Assembly (NCBI RefSeq): GCF_900109205.1
Contig: NZ_FNZB01000003.1
Coordinates: 62,001 to 126,000 of the forward strand
DNA from: Sphingomonas sp. OV641
GTDB lineage: Bacteria > Pseudomonadota > Alphaproteobacteria > Sphingomonadales > Sphingomonadaceae
Length of the DNA stretch: 64,000 bases
Reading direction: 5' to 3'
Part shown: piece after piece, positions 1-8,105 of the stretch
How positions within the stretch are numbered: the stretch's first letter is position 1
Layout of the letters: the number at the start of each line of letters is the position of its first letter
Notes under the pieces: generated by a model
Database searches by the model: none
What the model was told of the DNA's origin: nothing
The model's input: only the letters and a program-made list of their open reading frames with translations
Made by a program: the position numbers and the translations under genes

Positions 1-99
1 AGCGTAACCCGTCGGTAGTGCTCGCGTCCGGAGAGCCTGGCGCTTCAACGCCTTCTTCATAAAGGTGAGTGCTGCATCCTTGTCGCGGGTTTTCGTCAC
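1..99 (-). pseudogene. IS6-family DDE transposase remnant, truncated and frameshifted
   Basis: Read on the minus strand from about base 99 toward the window edge, the translation begins VTKTRDKDAALTFMKKALKR. This resembles the catalytic-core segment of IS6-family transposases, where a TKTRDKAAAL-type stretch precedes a TDGLRSY motif. After KRQ the match leaves the first frame and resumes one frame over as SPDASTTDGLR, so one base appears to be missing. Bases above 102 do not encode the expected upstream transposase residues, so the 5' part is lost. The fragment runs off the left edge, so it is unknown whether more of the element survives. The assignment rests on remembered family motifs over about 30 residues. 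Confidence 0.6.
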
Positions 100-191
100 A
101 TGCCCCCGCAGACACGCTGTGGATGCCGTTTGCGGGCAATTTAGAGTATGTTTGCCGGCTGGGCGCCACCATTAAGCCGTGCTGTTTGTCG

Positions 192-968
192 TTAAGGTCG
201 ATATACCATCCATCGATAAGAGAACTCTTCTATGGCCGAACCGCTTGCGTCCGTTCGTGGATTGTACTTCGCGCGCCTAGTCAGAAGCTTGCACGACTCC
301 ACGCCCAGCCTCGCATTTCCTTCAAAGGCGAGCGTTGTACAATTTCGTACTCTTCCATCACGCCCCACTATCCAGCCTATGAGAGCCTTTCCGCCCCCTC
401 CATCCCGGACTGGCCCGTGAGAAAAGTCGTCGTTATTGATCCACTCTCTAGGAACCTTCTCCACAAAGCCCCCCGGTGGCGTTGGCGTTGGTTGATTTGG
501 AATGTAACCTATGCGCTTTAGTATGTCAGATGTACAATTATCGATTGCGGCCAGGCCTTTTGTAAATCCTTCCAAGCTAATCTTGTGCCGAGTTTTTCCT
601 GCCAGCGAGACTTCGACATTATTTGTGTTTTGAAGAAACTTGATCTGTCCCGCAGATACTCGCACGCTGTTGTCAAACAGCATTGATTGCGAAGACGGAT
701 AGAACTTCGCTTGGATGCTCTCCCCTGATGATTCGCTTCGCAAGACAGCCGTCGCTTCCTTCTTTGGAAGGCCGGATGCTTCAACTAGGACTAAGCTTAT
801 CTCTTGCCCTAAAGGCTTCACTTCAACAACAAAGTCTTGCTCATCTGGTCCGCGATTGATTGAATGGAGGTAGCAAAGCATGGGGTCGGCAATGATTTCC
901 CACCGTGCCGTCTTCGATGCAGCCGGTGTTGCAGCGACGGCACTGAACAGCAGCGCGGAAAAAAGCAT
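192..968 (-). CDS. Secreted protein with C-terminal TonB-C-like domain
   Basis: This 258-residue protein has a hydrophobic N-terminus (residues 1-17) that looks like a signal peptide, so it is probably periplasmic. The last 70 residues contain ALIGWIVGRDGRVRNCTTL followed by a paired Cys and an AKYNP-type end, the pattern of TonB C-terminal (energy-transducer-like) domains in sphingomonads. Residues 20-160 are unassigned. It has no TonB transmembrane anchor followed by a long Pro-rich linker and no ExbB/ExbD neighbours, so a true TonB role is doubtful. Base composition is less GC-rich than the rest of the window, and it lies between an IS remnant and a tRNA gene, which hints at acquired DNA. 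Confidence 0.6.
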   Translation of the reverse strand: MLFSALLFSAVAATPAASKTARWEIIADPMLCYLHSINRGPDEQDFVVEVKPLGQEISLVLVEASGLPKKEATAVLRSESSGESIQAKFYPSSQSMLFDNSVRVSAGQIKFLQNTNNVEVSLAGKTRHKISLEGFTKGLAAIDNCTSDILKRIGYIPNQPTPTPPGGFVEKVPREWINNDDFSHGPVRDGGGGKALIGWIVGRDGRVRNCTTLAFEGNARLGVESCKLLTRRAKYNPRTDASGSAIEEFSYRWMVYRP

Positions 969-1401
969 ATTCGCCCCCTCTTTGTTTCGAAGCGCGACCT
1001 AGCAAACCTGTGTGCATGATCAAACATAGTCACGCATCGGACCAGCGACGTTGCAGGAAGTACGTGCTTAGCTCGTAAGGGGAGAACAGCGCAGTCTTCT
1101 GACAGGCCCTACACGTTGCCCGTATGGACCCGCCCTGATGCGCAAGTTCACCAAGCGACTTTATTCCGCCTACCATAGCTGAAAGGGTGCGGAAGGTGGA
1201 TCAGAGCGGCAGGGGCAGTTGCGCCTTGTCGTGCACGATCAAAGGACGCTCAAGGCCCCGCGCGATTGTCCGGCGCCATATGCTCCGTTCCCTACTTCGC
1301 AAGCAAGAACGGATGCTCGCATACCTTTATTGGGCGCTTTGTGGGGCAAGAAGGCTCGCCTTCGCGAAAACTTCTAACTTTCAACGACTTGAAGCAGCCG
1401 G
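969..1401. other. Intergenic stretch with no recognisable gene
   Basis: About 430 bases between the TonB-C-like gene and the 3' end of tRNA-Ser. Open frames here are short or run antisense through the tRNA, and none resembles a protein family I know. It lies on the 3' side of the tRNA gene, the side where integrative elements usually insert. I looked for a copy of the tRNA 3' end and saw none. Confidence 0.5.
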
Positions 1402-1492
1402 TGGCGGAGCGGGAGGGATTCGAACCCTCGATACGGTTTTGCCGTATACTCACTTTCCAGGCGAGCGCCTTCGACCACTCGGCCACCGCTCC
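1402..1492 (-). tRNA. tRNA-Ser (anticodon GGA)
   Basis: The minus strand folds as a complete class II tRNA. The acceptor stem GGAGCGG pairs with CCGCTCC, the D-arm contains GCCGAGTGGTCGAAGGC, and the anticodon loop is CTGGAAA with anticodon GGA. A long variable arm of about 19 bases, self-complementary around GGCAAAACC, is typical of tRNA-Ser. The T-arm has GGTTCGAATCC, and the CCA tail is encoded (bases 1402-1404). It would read UCC and UCU codons. Confidence 0.96.
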
Positions 1493-1606
1493 GCATACCT
1501 GGGAGTTGCGCGCCCTAAGCTGCTGGCGCGTCCGGCGCAAGCGTTTGCGCGTGTTGTGGTGCAATATGCATGTTTCCGCGTGATCGGCGCCCGCTGCCGA
1601 GCCGCG

Positions 1607-2776
1607 TCACCGCATGTGAGTGCCGATCCGACGCAGCAGCGCGGCGTGAAAGCGCGATCGGCTGCTTCGGACGATGGCGCGCTCCACCAGCCGATCCGCG
1701 GCATGAAGGCGATGGCGCCTCAACCACAAGCGCATCTGCCGGAGCCGCACGAACAGCAGCATCGACCCGCTCTGCCCCTCTGCCGCCCGGTGCAGGCTGT
1801 GCGCGGCACCGGCAAGGTCACCCGTGATCTCCTGATGGGCGGCATAGGCGATCCGCGCGTGAATGTTGCCGGGCGTGCGCTGCAGGGCGGCGCGGTGCAG
1901 CGGCGCGGCGTCCGCCGGTCGCCCCAGGCTGTCGAGGAGCGCGGCCTGGGCGCTCAATATGTGCGACTCAGGCTCGATCGCCGCCGCCCGCTCCAGCAGG
2001 CGAAGCGCGGTGGCCGGGCGCCTCGGCGCGCAATGGCGGGCGAGGATGAAATGCTGGTGCTGCGATTGTCGCCGCGCGCGGCGGACTTGCTGGCGCACGG
2101 CGGACGGATGGAAGTCGCCGGCGACGATGGCATGGATCGCGCGTTGCAGCGCCCCTGTCTCGACCAGCAGTGGCCCGACGGGATGGCCGCCGAACGGGAT
2201 GGGGATCGCCGTCGCCGCGCTGCTCGCATCGGCGATCATCGCCGCGTGCCGCGCGTCCAGTGCCTGTCGCGGATCGTAGAACACATAAGCGGTCGGCGCG
2301 CCCGCGTAGGGAGGTTCGGCGAAGCGCGTGCGCGCCACATCGGCCTGCCACCGCGTTTCCCACGGTGCGACGCGCGGATCGACGGAGAATTGCGGAGAGA
2401 GGGCGATTGCGGTGTCGGCGCCGCACGCAACGGCGTAGCGCAAGGCCGCATAGCCCCCCATGCTGGAGCCATAAGTGATCACCCGGTCATAGCCGCGCGT
2501 GGCTACCGCGACGGCGGCAAGGGCGGCCGGCCGCTCGCTATGCTGATACCATCGATTGCGCCGGTTGATGACATGCACGGCGTCCAGCCCGGCCTTGCGG
2601 AGGAAGTCCTCGGCAAAGGCCGGGCGGTCGAGCGTGTCTTCGGTGGTGTAGGAGCCGAAGGTGACGATCACCGCGCGGCCCGATGCTCCACTGCGCGGGC
2701 CCGGCGTCGCCCCCACGCGCCGGACCAGGAGATTGTCGGAACGGAACAACTCCTCCTGCACTCCGTCCTCGCGCAA
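1607..2776 (-). CDS. Alpha/beta-hydrolase-fold protein with C-terminal TPR region
   Basis: The 389-residue product joins an alpha/beta-hydrolase-like domain to a helical repeat tail. The N-terminal half has a nucleophile elbow GSSMGG (residues 103-108), an Asp in YDPR near 168 and a His in GGHPVG near 198, which could form a Ser-Asp-His triad. Residues about 235-330 are Ala/Leu-rich helical repeats of TPR type. There is no signal peptide, so it is likely cytoplasmic. The substrate is unknown; related proteins are annotated only as hydrolases. It lies downstream of the exonuclease gene on the same strand, 68 bases away, where the ligase of the repair cassette would often be found, and could be cotranscribed with it. 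Confidence 0.7.
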   Translation of the reverse strand: MREDGVQEELFRSDNLLVRRVGATPGPRSGASGRAVIVTFGSYTTEDTLDRPAFAEDFLRKAGLDAVHVINRRNRWYQHSERPAALAAVAVATRGYDRVITYGSSMGGYAALRYAVACGADTAIALSPQFSVDPRVAPWETRWQADVARTRFAEPPYAGAPTAYVFYDPRQALDARHAAMIADASSAATAIPIPFGGHPVGPLLVETGALQRAIHAIVAGDFHPSAVRQQVRRARRQSQHQHFILARHCAPRRPATALRLLERAAAIEPESHILSAQAALLDSLGRPADAAPLHRAALQRTPGNIHARIAYAAHQEITGDLAGAAHSLHRAAEGQSGSMLLFVRLRQMRLWLRRHRLHAADRLVERAIVRSSRSRFHAALLRRIGTHMR

Positions 2777-2844
2777 TCAGCCCTCCGCGCCCGGAGCGTA
2801 TCGCACCCCGGCGGCATGTCCAGCCGGCGACAGATGGCGCGCGG

Positions 2845-3843
2845 TCAGTCGTCCTCGTCCTCGAAACCGACCAGCGCCAGCGCGCGCGCCTTGATCTGGC
2901 GCATCGCGCACCAATGGATCAGCGCCTCCTCGCGCCCATGCGTCACCCAAACTTCGCGCGGCGCGATCTCCTCGATCGTGTGCGTCAGTTCGTCCCAGTC
3001 GGCATGGTCGGACATGATCAGCGGCAGCTCGACCAGCTTCTGCCGTGCGCGCTGGCGCACCCGCATCCAGCCGCTCGCCATGGCGGTGATCGGATCGGGC
3101 AGGCGGCGCGACCAGCGATCGTTGAGCGCGCTCGGCGGGCACATCACGACATGGCCCGCCATCGCCGCCTTGGGAACACCGGTCACCGGGATCAGCTCGC
3201 CCAGCCGCACGCCATGCTCGGCATAAAGGTCGCACAACCGCTGCAGCGCGCCGTGAAGATAGATCGGCGCCTCATGCCCGCGCTCGCGCAGTTCCGCGAT
3301 CACGCGCTGCGCCTTGCCAAGCGCATAGGCGCCGACCAGCACGCAGCGTTCCGGGTTGGCGTGCAGCCGCGCGACCAGCTTGTCGATCTCGTCGCCCGTA
3401 TCCGGGTGGCGGAAGACGGGAAGGCCGAACGTCGCCTCGGTAATGAACACGTCGCAGGCGATCGGCTCGAACGGGGCGCAGGTCGGGTCGGGCCGCCGCT
3501 TGTAATCCCCCGAGACCACGATCCGCTCGCCGCGATGCTCCAGCAGGATCTGCGCGGAGCCAAGCACATGGCCCGCCGGCACGAACGTCGCGTCCACCTC
3601 ACCCAGCCGCACGCTTTCGCCATAAGCCACCGGATGGCCGGCCTGGGCGCCATAGCGCGCGTCCATGATCGCCAGCGTCTCGGGCGTCGCCCATACCGCG
3701 CCATGCCCGCCGCGGGCGTGATCGGCATGGCCATGCGTCACCAAAGCGCGCGGCTCGGGCGTGGACGGGTCGATCCAGGCGTCGGCCGGGCGAACATAGA
3801 TGCCGTGGGGATGAGGTTCGAGCCAGTCGCCAAGCTTGGGCAT
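2845..3843 (-). CDS. Ligase-associated DNA exonuclease, MBL fold
   Basis: This is a metallo-beta-lactamase/beta-CASP-type nuclease of about 332 residues. The zinc motif THGHADH lies at residues 36-42, a further metal-site His is in PAGHVLGSA, and an SGDY motif and a late SDHADWDEL segment follow. These match the bacterial ligase-associated exonuclease family, which works beside an ATP-dependent ligase and an Lhr-type helicase in DNA repair. I chose the start at MPKLGDW because relatives begin just before the WLEPHPHGIYV segment. An in-frame ATG at 3894 would add 17 residues, and neither start has a good ribosome site. The helicase of the same cassette is divergent, about 530 bases away. The ligase and PdeM phosphoesterase are not adjacent. 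Confidence 0.9.
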   Translation of the reverse strand: MPKLGDWLEPHPHGIYVRPADAWIDPSTPEPRALVTHGHADHARGGHGAVWATPETLAIMDARYGAQAGHPVAYGESVRLGEVDATFVPAGHVLGSAQILLEHRGERIVVSGDYKRRPDPTCAPFEPIACDVFITEATFGLPVFRHPDTGDEIDKLVARLHANPERCVLVGAYALGKAQRVIAELRERGHEAPIYLHGALQRLCDLYAEHGVRLGELIPVTGVPKAAMAGHVVMCPPSALNDRWSRRLPDPITAMASGWMRVRQRARQKLVELPLIMSDHADWDELTHTIEEIAPREVWVTHGREEALIHWCAMRQIKARALALVGFEDEDD

Positions 3844-3916
3844 GCCGGCACTACGCACGAACGGATCGAATCGCCCCACCTCCTCGTTCTGCATTCAAGG
3901 AAAAGGAGAGTTCGGC

Positions 3917-4105
3917 ATGGAACATCAGGCAACGGGTGACAGCCTCTGGGCCTTCATCGTCGTCGGCGGGTTCATCATCCTCGGCCTTGCGATCGCCTTT
4001 GCGAAGCTGCGCAACAGGGTGTCGCCAGAGCAGGAGCGGCGGACGGAGCAGGCCACGCGCGAGATGTACAAGGAGCAATCGCGAGAGGATGCGGCGCGCG
4101 GGTGA
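3917..4105 (+). CDS. Small single-pass membrane protein
   Basis: A 62-residue protein with one hydrophobic segment (about residues 10-30, WAFIVVGGFIILGLAIAFA) followed by a charged, Glu/Arg-rich tail. The ATG at 3917 follows AAGGAGAG by about seven bases, a strong ribosome site that fixes the start. It is divergent from the exonuclease gene. I do not recognise a family. The tail after the membrane segment is presumably cytoplasmic and helical. Confidence 0.6.
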   Translation: MEHQATGDSLWAFIVVGGFIILGLAIAFAKLRNRVSPEQERRTEQATREMYKEQSREDAARG

Positions 4106-4208
4106 GCCGCGCACCTGCGTTCCCGGCGTTACCGTGAATGCGTGCCAGCATAGCGGCGCGCCAGGGAGCAGGCAGAATGGGCGTCTGTTCGCGGCCTCCG
4201 ATGGTGCC

Positions 4209-4297
4209 GTCACCCTGAACGCGTTTCAGGGTCCATCTCTCCACGCGGACAGGCGCCGCTTGCGGCACGATGGATGCTGAAACAAGTTCAGCATGAC
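4209..4297. repeat. Palindromic intergenic repeat, sphingomonad REP-like
   Basis: Two 28-base arms (4209-4236 and 4270-4297) form a long imperfect inverted repeat: GTCACCCTGAACGCG on the left faces a right arm ending TTCAGCATGAC. The 33-base spacer includes the smaller pair GGCGCCGC and GCGGC. Elements containing CCTGAA and TTTCAG with GTCA/TGAC ends are common between genes in sphingomonads. It sits between the small membrane protein and the helicase. It could fold in RNA, but there is no T-tract. Confidence 0.65.
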
Positions 4298-4373
4298 GGC
4301 GGCGGGTGGATGGCAGGCCGCGGTCGGGCAGCGCCATTTCACGGCGTCGAGCGCCCCCCTATATCCACCCGTA

Positions 4374-6815
4374 ATGACGCCTGATCTTCCCGCCCCGCTC
4401 GCCGCTTGGTTTGCATCCCGGGGCTGGGCGCCGCGCCGTCACCAGCTGGACATGCTGCGCGAGGGGCGCGCCGGCCGTCATGCCTTGCTCGTCGCCGCGA
4501 CCGGGGCGGGGAAGACGCTGGCGGGCTTTCTCCCGACCCTCGCCGAGTTGATCGATCATCCCGGCGAAGGTCTTCACACCCTGTATGTGTCGCCGCTCAA
4601 GGCGCTGGCCGTCGACATCCAACGCAATCTCGTCACCCCGCTCGACGAGATGGGGCTCGACGAATTGGGCGTCGACATCCGCGTGGAGACCCGCACCGGC
4701 GACACGCCGTCGGATCGCAAGGCGCGGCAGCGGGCAAAACCACCGCAGATTCTGTTGACGACGCCGGAATCGCTGTCGCTGCTGCTGAGCTATCCGGACA
4801 GCTTCACCATGTTTGCCGGCCTCAGGACGATCGTGATCGATGAGGTGCATGCCTTTGCCACCGGCAAGCGCGGGGATCTCCTGTCGCTGTGCATGGCGCG
4901 GCTTCAGGCGATCGCGCCCGCCATGCGCCGCGTTGCATTATCCGCCACCGTGGCCGATCCCGACGGCTATCGCGCCTGGCTCGCCCCCGATGGCGACATC
5001 GATGCGGTCAGCCTCGTCCAGGGCGAGACCGGCGTCGATCCGAACATCGATATTCTGCTGCCCGAGGATCGCGTCCCTTGGGCGGGCCATTCCGGCCGCT
5101 ATGCCGCGGCGCAGGTGATGGCGGAGATCGAGACGCACAAGACGACCATCGTCTTTTGCAACACGCGCAGCCTGGCCGAACTGATCTTTCAGGATCTCTG
5201 GAAGGAAAATGCCATGCAGCTGCCGATCGGCATCCATCATGGCAGCCTGGAGAAGGAGGCGCGACGCAAGGTGGAGGCGGCAATGGCCGGCGGCCGGCTG
5301 CGCGCACTGGTTGCCACCGCCAGCCTCGATCTTGGCGTCGACTGGGGCGATGTGGATTGCGTCATTCAGATGGGCGCGCCCAAGGGCTCCTCGCGCCTGC
5401 TTCAGCGGATCGGCCGCAGCAATCACCGGCTGGACGAGCCGTCGGAAGCGATCCTCGTCCCCGGCAACCGCTTCGAATATCTCGAGGCGCGCGCCGCGCT
5501 CGATGCGGTGGAGGCGGGTGAGCTGGATACCGACATCTTCCGCATGGGCGCGCTCGACGTGCTGGCGCAGCATGTCATGGCCTGCGCCTGCGCCGCGCCG
5601 TTCGATCAGCAGGCGATGCTGGACGAGGTGCGCTCGGCCTTGCCCTATTCGGCGTTGACCGACGAACTGTTCGACAAGGTGCTCGGCTTCATCCGCGACG
5701 GCGGCTATTCGCTTCGCGCCTATGACCGCTTCAAGCGGCTGACGCAGGATGCCGACGGATTATGGCGCGTCAGCCACCCCAAATTTGTCGCTCAGCACCG
5801 CCTCAACGCCGGCATCATTGTCGAGGCGACCATGCTCAAGGTCCGCTTCCGCAACGGTCGCGCGCTCGGCAAGGTGGAGGAGGCCTTTGCCGCCACGCTG
5901 GCGCATGGCGATACCTTCTTCTTCGCCGGCATGAGCCTGGAGGTGGAGAAGATCGACACCGAGGATCTGATCGTCCGCGCTACTGCCCGGCCCGCACGCA
6001 TCCCGACCTATGGCGGCAGCCGGATGCCCTTGTCGACCAACCTCGCGGATCGCGTGCGCGGCTTTCTCAACACGCCCGCCCAATGGTCGCGCTTTCCCGA
6101 TGACGTGCGCGAATGGCTGGAGATTCAGGCGCGCCGCTCCGCGCTCCCGCGCCCCGATCAGCTGCTGGTCGAAACCTTCCCGCGCGAAGGGCGCAACTAC
6201 ATGGTCGCCTACAGCTTCGAAGGCTGGAATGCGCACCAGTCGCTCGGCATGCTGATCACGCGGCGCATGGAGACTGCGGGGCTGAAGCCCTTGGGCTTCG
6301 TCGCCAATGACTATGCCATTGCGACCTATTCGATCGATCCCGTCACCGATCCGGCCGCGCTGTTCTCGGCCGACATCCTTGAGCATGAGTTTGTCGACTG
6401 GGTGCAGCAATCGCACCTTCTGAAACGCGCCTTTCGCGAAGTGGCGGTGATCGGCGGCCTTGTCGAGCGGCAGCACCCCGGCAAGCGAAAGACCGGCAAA
6501 CAGGTCACTTTCTCGACCGATCTCATCTATGACGTGCTGCGCAAATATGAGCCCGGCCACGTCCTGCTGGAGGCCGCCTGGGCCGACGCCCGCGCCCGCA
6601 TGACCGATGTCGGCCGCCTCGCCGGGCTGCTCGACCGCGCGGCGGAAACCATGCTGCACGTCGATCTGCCGCGCGTCTCCCCACTCGCCGTGCCGGTGCT
6701 GGTCCTGATCGGGCGCGAGCGCGTCGCCACCGGCAGCGCTGACGATGCGCTGCTGATCGAGGCGGAGGCGCTGGCAGGGGAAGCGATGCGGCTGGATGAA
6801 ACGGAGGCGGTGTAG
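4374..6815 (+). CDS. Ligase-associated DEXH-box helicase (Lhr-type)
   Basis: An 813-residue superfamily 2 helicase. Visible motifs are Walker A ATGAGKT (42-48), TTPESL (129-134), Walker B DEVH (156-159), SAT (190-192), an HHGSLEKE segment near 289 and motif VI QRIGRSNHR (344-352). A long C-terminal region of winged-helix and Lhr-specific type follows. Length and motifs match the Lhr-like helicase found with an MBL exonuclease, an ATP-dependent ligase and PdeM in a DNA repair cassette. The ATG at 4374 is the first that leads directly into the conserved PLAAWFASRGW region; the upstream in-frame ATG at 4293 overlaps the palindromic repeat. The downstream neighbour is a channel gene on the other strand, so PdeM is missing here. 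Confidence 0.92.
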   Translation: MTPDLPAPLAAWFASRGWAPRRHQLDMLREGRAGRHALLVAATGAGKTLAGFLPTLAELIDHPGEGLHTLYVSPLKALAVDIQRNLVTPLDEMGLDELGVDIRVETRTGDTPSDRKARQRAKPPQILLTTPESLSLLLSYPDSFTMFAGLRTIVIDEVHAFATGKRGDLLSLCMARLQAIAPAMRRVALSATVADPDGYRAWLAPDGDIDAVSLVQGETGVDPNIDILLPEDRVPWAGHSGRYAAAQVMAEIETHKTTIVFCNTRSLAELIFQDLWKENAMQLPIGIHHGSLEKEARRKVEAAMAGGRLRALVATASLDLGVDWGDVDCVIQMGAPKGSSRLLQRIGRSNHRLDEPSEAILVPGNRFEYLEARAALDAVEAGELDTDIFRMGALDVLAQHVMACACAAPFDQQAMLDEVRSALPYSALTDELFDKVLGFIRDGGYSLRAYDRFKRLTQDADGLWRVSHPKFVAQHRLNAGIIVEATMLKVRFRNGRALGKVEEAFAATLAHGDTFFFAGMSLEVEKIDTEDLIVRATARPARIPTYGGSRMPLSTNLADRVRGFLNTPAQWSRFPDDVREWLEIQARRSALPRPDQLLVETFPREGRNYMVAYSFEGWNAHQSLGMLITRRMETAGLKPLGFVANDYAIATYSIDPVTDPAALFSADILEHEFVDWVQQSHLLKRAFREVAVIGGLVERQHPGKRKTGKQVTFSTDLIYDVLRKYEPGHVLLEAAWADARARMTDVGRLAGLLDRAAETMLHVDLPRVSPLAVPVLVLIGRERVATGSADDALLIEAEALAGEAMRLDETEAV

Positions 6816-6894
6816 GCCCCCACAAGTGTCGCCGCCTGTCACCGGTATTTCAGAACGCCCTGATGCGCAGAAGGTCGGTTGGCAGGAGCGTTCG

Positions 6895-7521
6895 TCAGCC
6901 GGGATGACGTGGCAGCGCAAGCTTCCAGACGATGCCGGCGCCGCGCAGCGCGAAGCCGATTGCAGCGGAAACGACGGACGCCCAGCCCTGCGGCACGCCG
7001 GCATGGAGAAGAACGACGAAGATCAGGCCCGCCGCCAGCGCCGCCGTGACATACAGTTCGTTGCGCAGCATGATCGAAGGGATCCCTGCCACCATGTCGC
7101 GGATGATGCCGCCCAGGCATGCCGTGACGACGCCCATCGCGACCGCCGAAAGCGGTGACGCTCCGTTTCCCAGTGCCTTGGCCGTGCCATAGACGGCGAA
7201 CGCGGCCAGGCCGGCCGCGTCGAACCAGTCGAGCGCCCTGGTCGGCCAGCGGGTGAGCGGAACCAGCCACACCGCTCCAGCCACCATGATGCAGATGACG
7301 ATCGGCACTGCATCCTTCATCCAGAACACGGGCGCCGCGATCAGAAGGTCGCGAACCGTCCCGCCGCCCGTCGCGGTCACGACCGCAAAAAAGCCGGCGG
7401 CAATGATATCCAGCCGCTGGCGTGCCGCGGCGAGCGCCCCCGAAATCGCAAAAACGGTGATCCCCGCTAGACTGAGAAGGTGAAGCACGGGGGCAGCGGT
7501 ATGCGGATCCATGGTGATCAT
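6895..7521 (-). CDS. Trimeric intracellular cation (TRIC/UPF0126) channel family protein
   Basis: A 208-residue inner-membrane protein with about seven hydrophobic segments arranged as two repeats. Each repeat carries a glycine-rich motif: GGGTVRDLLI in the first half and GGIIRDMVAG in the second. This duplicated pattern is diagnostic of the UPF0126/YadS family, bacterial homologues of TRIC cation channels. The ion it conducts here is unknown. The start is ATG 7521, with another in-frame ATG at 7512. It converges on the helicase with an 80-base gap. Confidence 0.88.
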   Translation of the reverse strand: MITMDPHTAAPVLHLLSLAGITVFAISGALAAARQRLDIIAAGFFAVVTATGGGTVRDLLIAAPVFWMKDAVPIVICIMVAGAVWLVPLTRWPTRALDWFDAAGLAAFAVYGTAKALGNGASPLSAVAMGVVTACLGGIIRDMVAGIPSIMLRNELYVTAALAAGLIFVVLLHAGVPQGWASVVSAAIGFALRGAGIVWKLALPRHPG

Positions 7522-8105
7522 GCCGGCAGGCCTAACACAGCCGATCCGGCCTGTGCGCTGATTAGAGGCTGTTCCCGTCCTCTCCGGTTGCGCGCGCCAG
7601 CTCTGTCCGCCGCAAAAACCCGGTCTTTGCACGCCCTCTGTGAAGCCTCCTTCGTCACGCCGGGCCCACCGCGCGGCAAACCGCTAGGGTTTGATCCAGG
7701 CTCCGGGGAGGAGGATCAATCTGGCTGGATCAAACCCTAAGCTGTTAGGTCACGAAGCAGTGGAGGCAGGGGGCCGTCCTGAGCAATCTCGCAGGCGACC
7801 TCGAAAGTGCCGGGCTGACGCGCTCCTTGGTTGAGCAAGCAGGTTCGCAGAGGCCTCGCATCCGACGGAGAGCCGGATCAGGTCGGGTGATCAAGCTCTG
7901 CGGTGTTTGACGTAGCGAACCGGCGATGGGGGGGAGACACCCGCCTGTCGGCTTATGGTCATCTGGTCAGCCAACCATTGCCGAACCTCGCGCTATTGTC
8001 AGTTCCCTCGCACGCATTGCGCGGCTGCTCGCACGCTTGCGTCGCGCAAAACAAGCTTGGCGATATTCGTTTGACAAAGGTCCGGATCGGGCGCTTCCTG
8101 CCGGT
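7522..8105. other. Long intergenic region holding a perfect inverted repeat
   Basis: Nearly 600 bases lie between the TRIC gene and the aspartyl protease. The main structure is the inverted repeat at 7685-7739. On the minus strand, about 42 codons that end at the stop inside the right repeat arm (reading toward 7737) look protein-like, including the segment TFEVACEIAQDGPLPPLL, but a stop interrupts this frame upstream. I do not recognise it. It may be the tail of a decayed gene or mobile element. Confidence 0.4.
7685..7739. repeat. 15-bp perfect inverted repeat
   Basis: TAGGGTTTGATCCAG (7685-7699) is repeated as its exact reverse complement at 7725-7739, with a 25-base spacer. There is no T-tract after either arm, so it is not a standard terminator. 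It could be an end-to-end remnant of a small mobile element or a folded RNA element. Confidence 0.6.

Noticed and set aside
1266..1583. Open frame on the plus strand with EREGFEPSIRFCR
   Set aside because: It is the antisense reading of tRNA-Ser, a classic false protein.
1187..3939. Long plus-strand frames over the hydrolase and exonuclease genes
   Set aside because: They are Arg-rich antisense shadows of the two minus-strand genes, with no domain pattern.
7686..7705. GGGTTTGATCCAGGCTC resembles the start of 16S rRNA
   Set aside because: The likeness covers under 20 bases; the following sequence is unrelated and is explained by the inverted repeat.
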